Shown piece by piece: positions 63,489 to 64,000 of a stretch of 64,000 nt of DNA (within the stretch, counting starts at the first letter, position 1; the number at the start of each line of letters is the position of its first letter). The notes below the pieces were generated by a model that worked only from the letters and a program-made list of their open reading frames with translations, did not search any database and was not told the DNA's origin. Origin of the DNA: Synchiropus splendidus (taxonomy: Eukaryota; Chordata; Actinopteri; Syngnathiformes; Callionymidae); the NCBI RefSeq assembly GCF_027744825.2, contig NC_071342.1, positions 16,673,001-16,737,000 of the forward strand. Direction: 5' to 3'. Both the position numbers and the translations under genes were made by a program.

Positions 63489-64000
63489 CTTATTATATAA
63501 AATATGTATTTAAAATAATGGATACATATTGACTGTCTACAGACAAGGAGAGAGTACAGCTTAACAACTTAGTTGAAGAAATCAGTCACAGACTACTAGA
63601 CTACCACAAAATTTCATTCAACATTTCAGTGTCTTTTCACGAAGTGACTAAGCAGGAGGGAAGTGCTACAATGCAGGAACAACTTCATAGCCAGATTGCC
63701 CTGCTGGCTGAGCAGAGACATACTCTGGTGCACAGTCAAAGTTCAGCACATAAATAGTAATTCAGCGCTGCAGGCGAGGAGAACACAAAAGTGTACAGGG
63801 GACCGCTCAACAGGACGACAGCTTTTTCACTGCCTGCTCTGAATGAAAAATAGGGAGGGGAGAAACAGGTACGGGGAAAGGTTGAGCACATCAGCTGTTC
63901 TCCTCAATATGTTTGGCATCAAAAGCAGTAGACCTTTGTCCCTCTGGTCGATGAAAGAGAACGACATTCGGGACAAAGTCTTGTCAAGTTTGTCTCACGC
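63489..64000. other. Unique sequence at the window end
   Basis: No exon or repeat was recognised. Confidence 0.4.

Larger units (their letters stand above)
5503..64000 (-). other. macrod2: Giant intron upstream of the MACROD2 exon (partial)
   Basis: From the acceptor at 5503 to the end of the window no further macro-domain exon is visible on the minus strand, so the intron is at least 58.5 kb if the exon reading is right. It is filled with degraded transposable elements, microsatellites and unique sequence. FLRT3, a gene nested in a MACROD2 intron in mammals, is not seen; there is no long leucine-rich-repeat frame. Confidence 0.65.

Noticed and set aside
63282..63532. Tyr/Ile-repeat open frames here and at 7142-7333 and 7513-7800.
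   Set aside because: They are translations of (TA)n arrays.
1..64000. tRNA, rRNA, snRNA genes and CRISPR arrays.
   Set aside because: The only tRNA-like boxes belong to the SINE at 27900-28072. No direct-repeat/spacer array or rRNA sequence was seen.

Overview
This window looks like intronic DNA from a teleost fish, probably a ray-finned species with percomorph-like repeats. The evidence is the mix of repeats: RTE-like and L2/Rex1-like LINE remnants, a tRNA-derived SINE, hAT and mariner-type non-autonomous elements, and very long (TA)n and (GA)n arrays. No bacterial-style gene organisation is present. The many short open frames on both strands are what AT-balanced non-coding vertebrate DNA gives by chance.

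One real coding segment can be supported: a 79-bp internal exon on the minus strand at 5424-5502. It has a strong polypyrimidine/AG acceptor and a GTATGT donor. It encodes the C-terminal strand and helix of a macro domain (core VIFCVFLETDF, then IYKKKM), best matched to MACROD2, an ADP-ribosyl-hydrolase. Transcription runs from high to low coordinates. About 58.5 kb at 5503-64000 is the upstream intron, with no further exon seen, and 1-5423 belongs to the next intron. This fits the giant introns known for MACROD2 in vertebrates.

Layout: 1-5.4 kb is the downstream intron with a perfect hairpin (1436-1472), one end of a dispersed family (3637-3700) and a hAT-type element (3786-4343). 7.2-8.1 kb holds a foldback structure with two TA arrays and a nested small element, then a common fish repeat. 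10-14.5 kb carries three pieces of one LINE family. 14.5-23 kb is nearly feature-free apart from one short repeat and a promoter-like patch. 23.3-28.1 kb holds two LINE families, an L2-type tail, a hAT end and a SINE. 32.5-33 kb has a reverse-transcriptase motif and another copy of the dispersed family. 38.8-39.1 kb is a small hAT. 40 kb is a CpG-rich patch. 41.8-51.4 kb is dense in repeats (inverted-repeat element, GA and TA arrays, L2-like LINE, a MITE with CTCF-like motifs). 54.5-55.1 kb holds the best preserved LINE piece. 57-59.9 kb carries hAT and mariner-type elements. 63.4 kb is a ~100-bp TA array.

The most unusual structural signal is a set of copies sharing an end near 'caacacattctcactc' and a palindromic core near 'gacttttgcgtc'; I cannot assign it to a named family. 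Nothing here supports a new gene system. All names come from reading the sequence by eye; no search was run.
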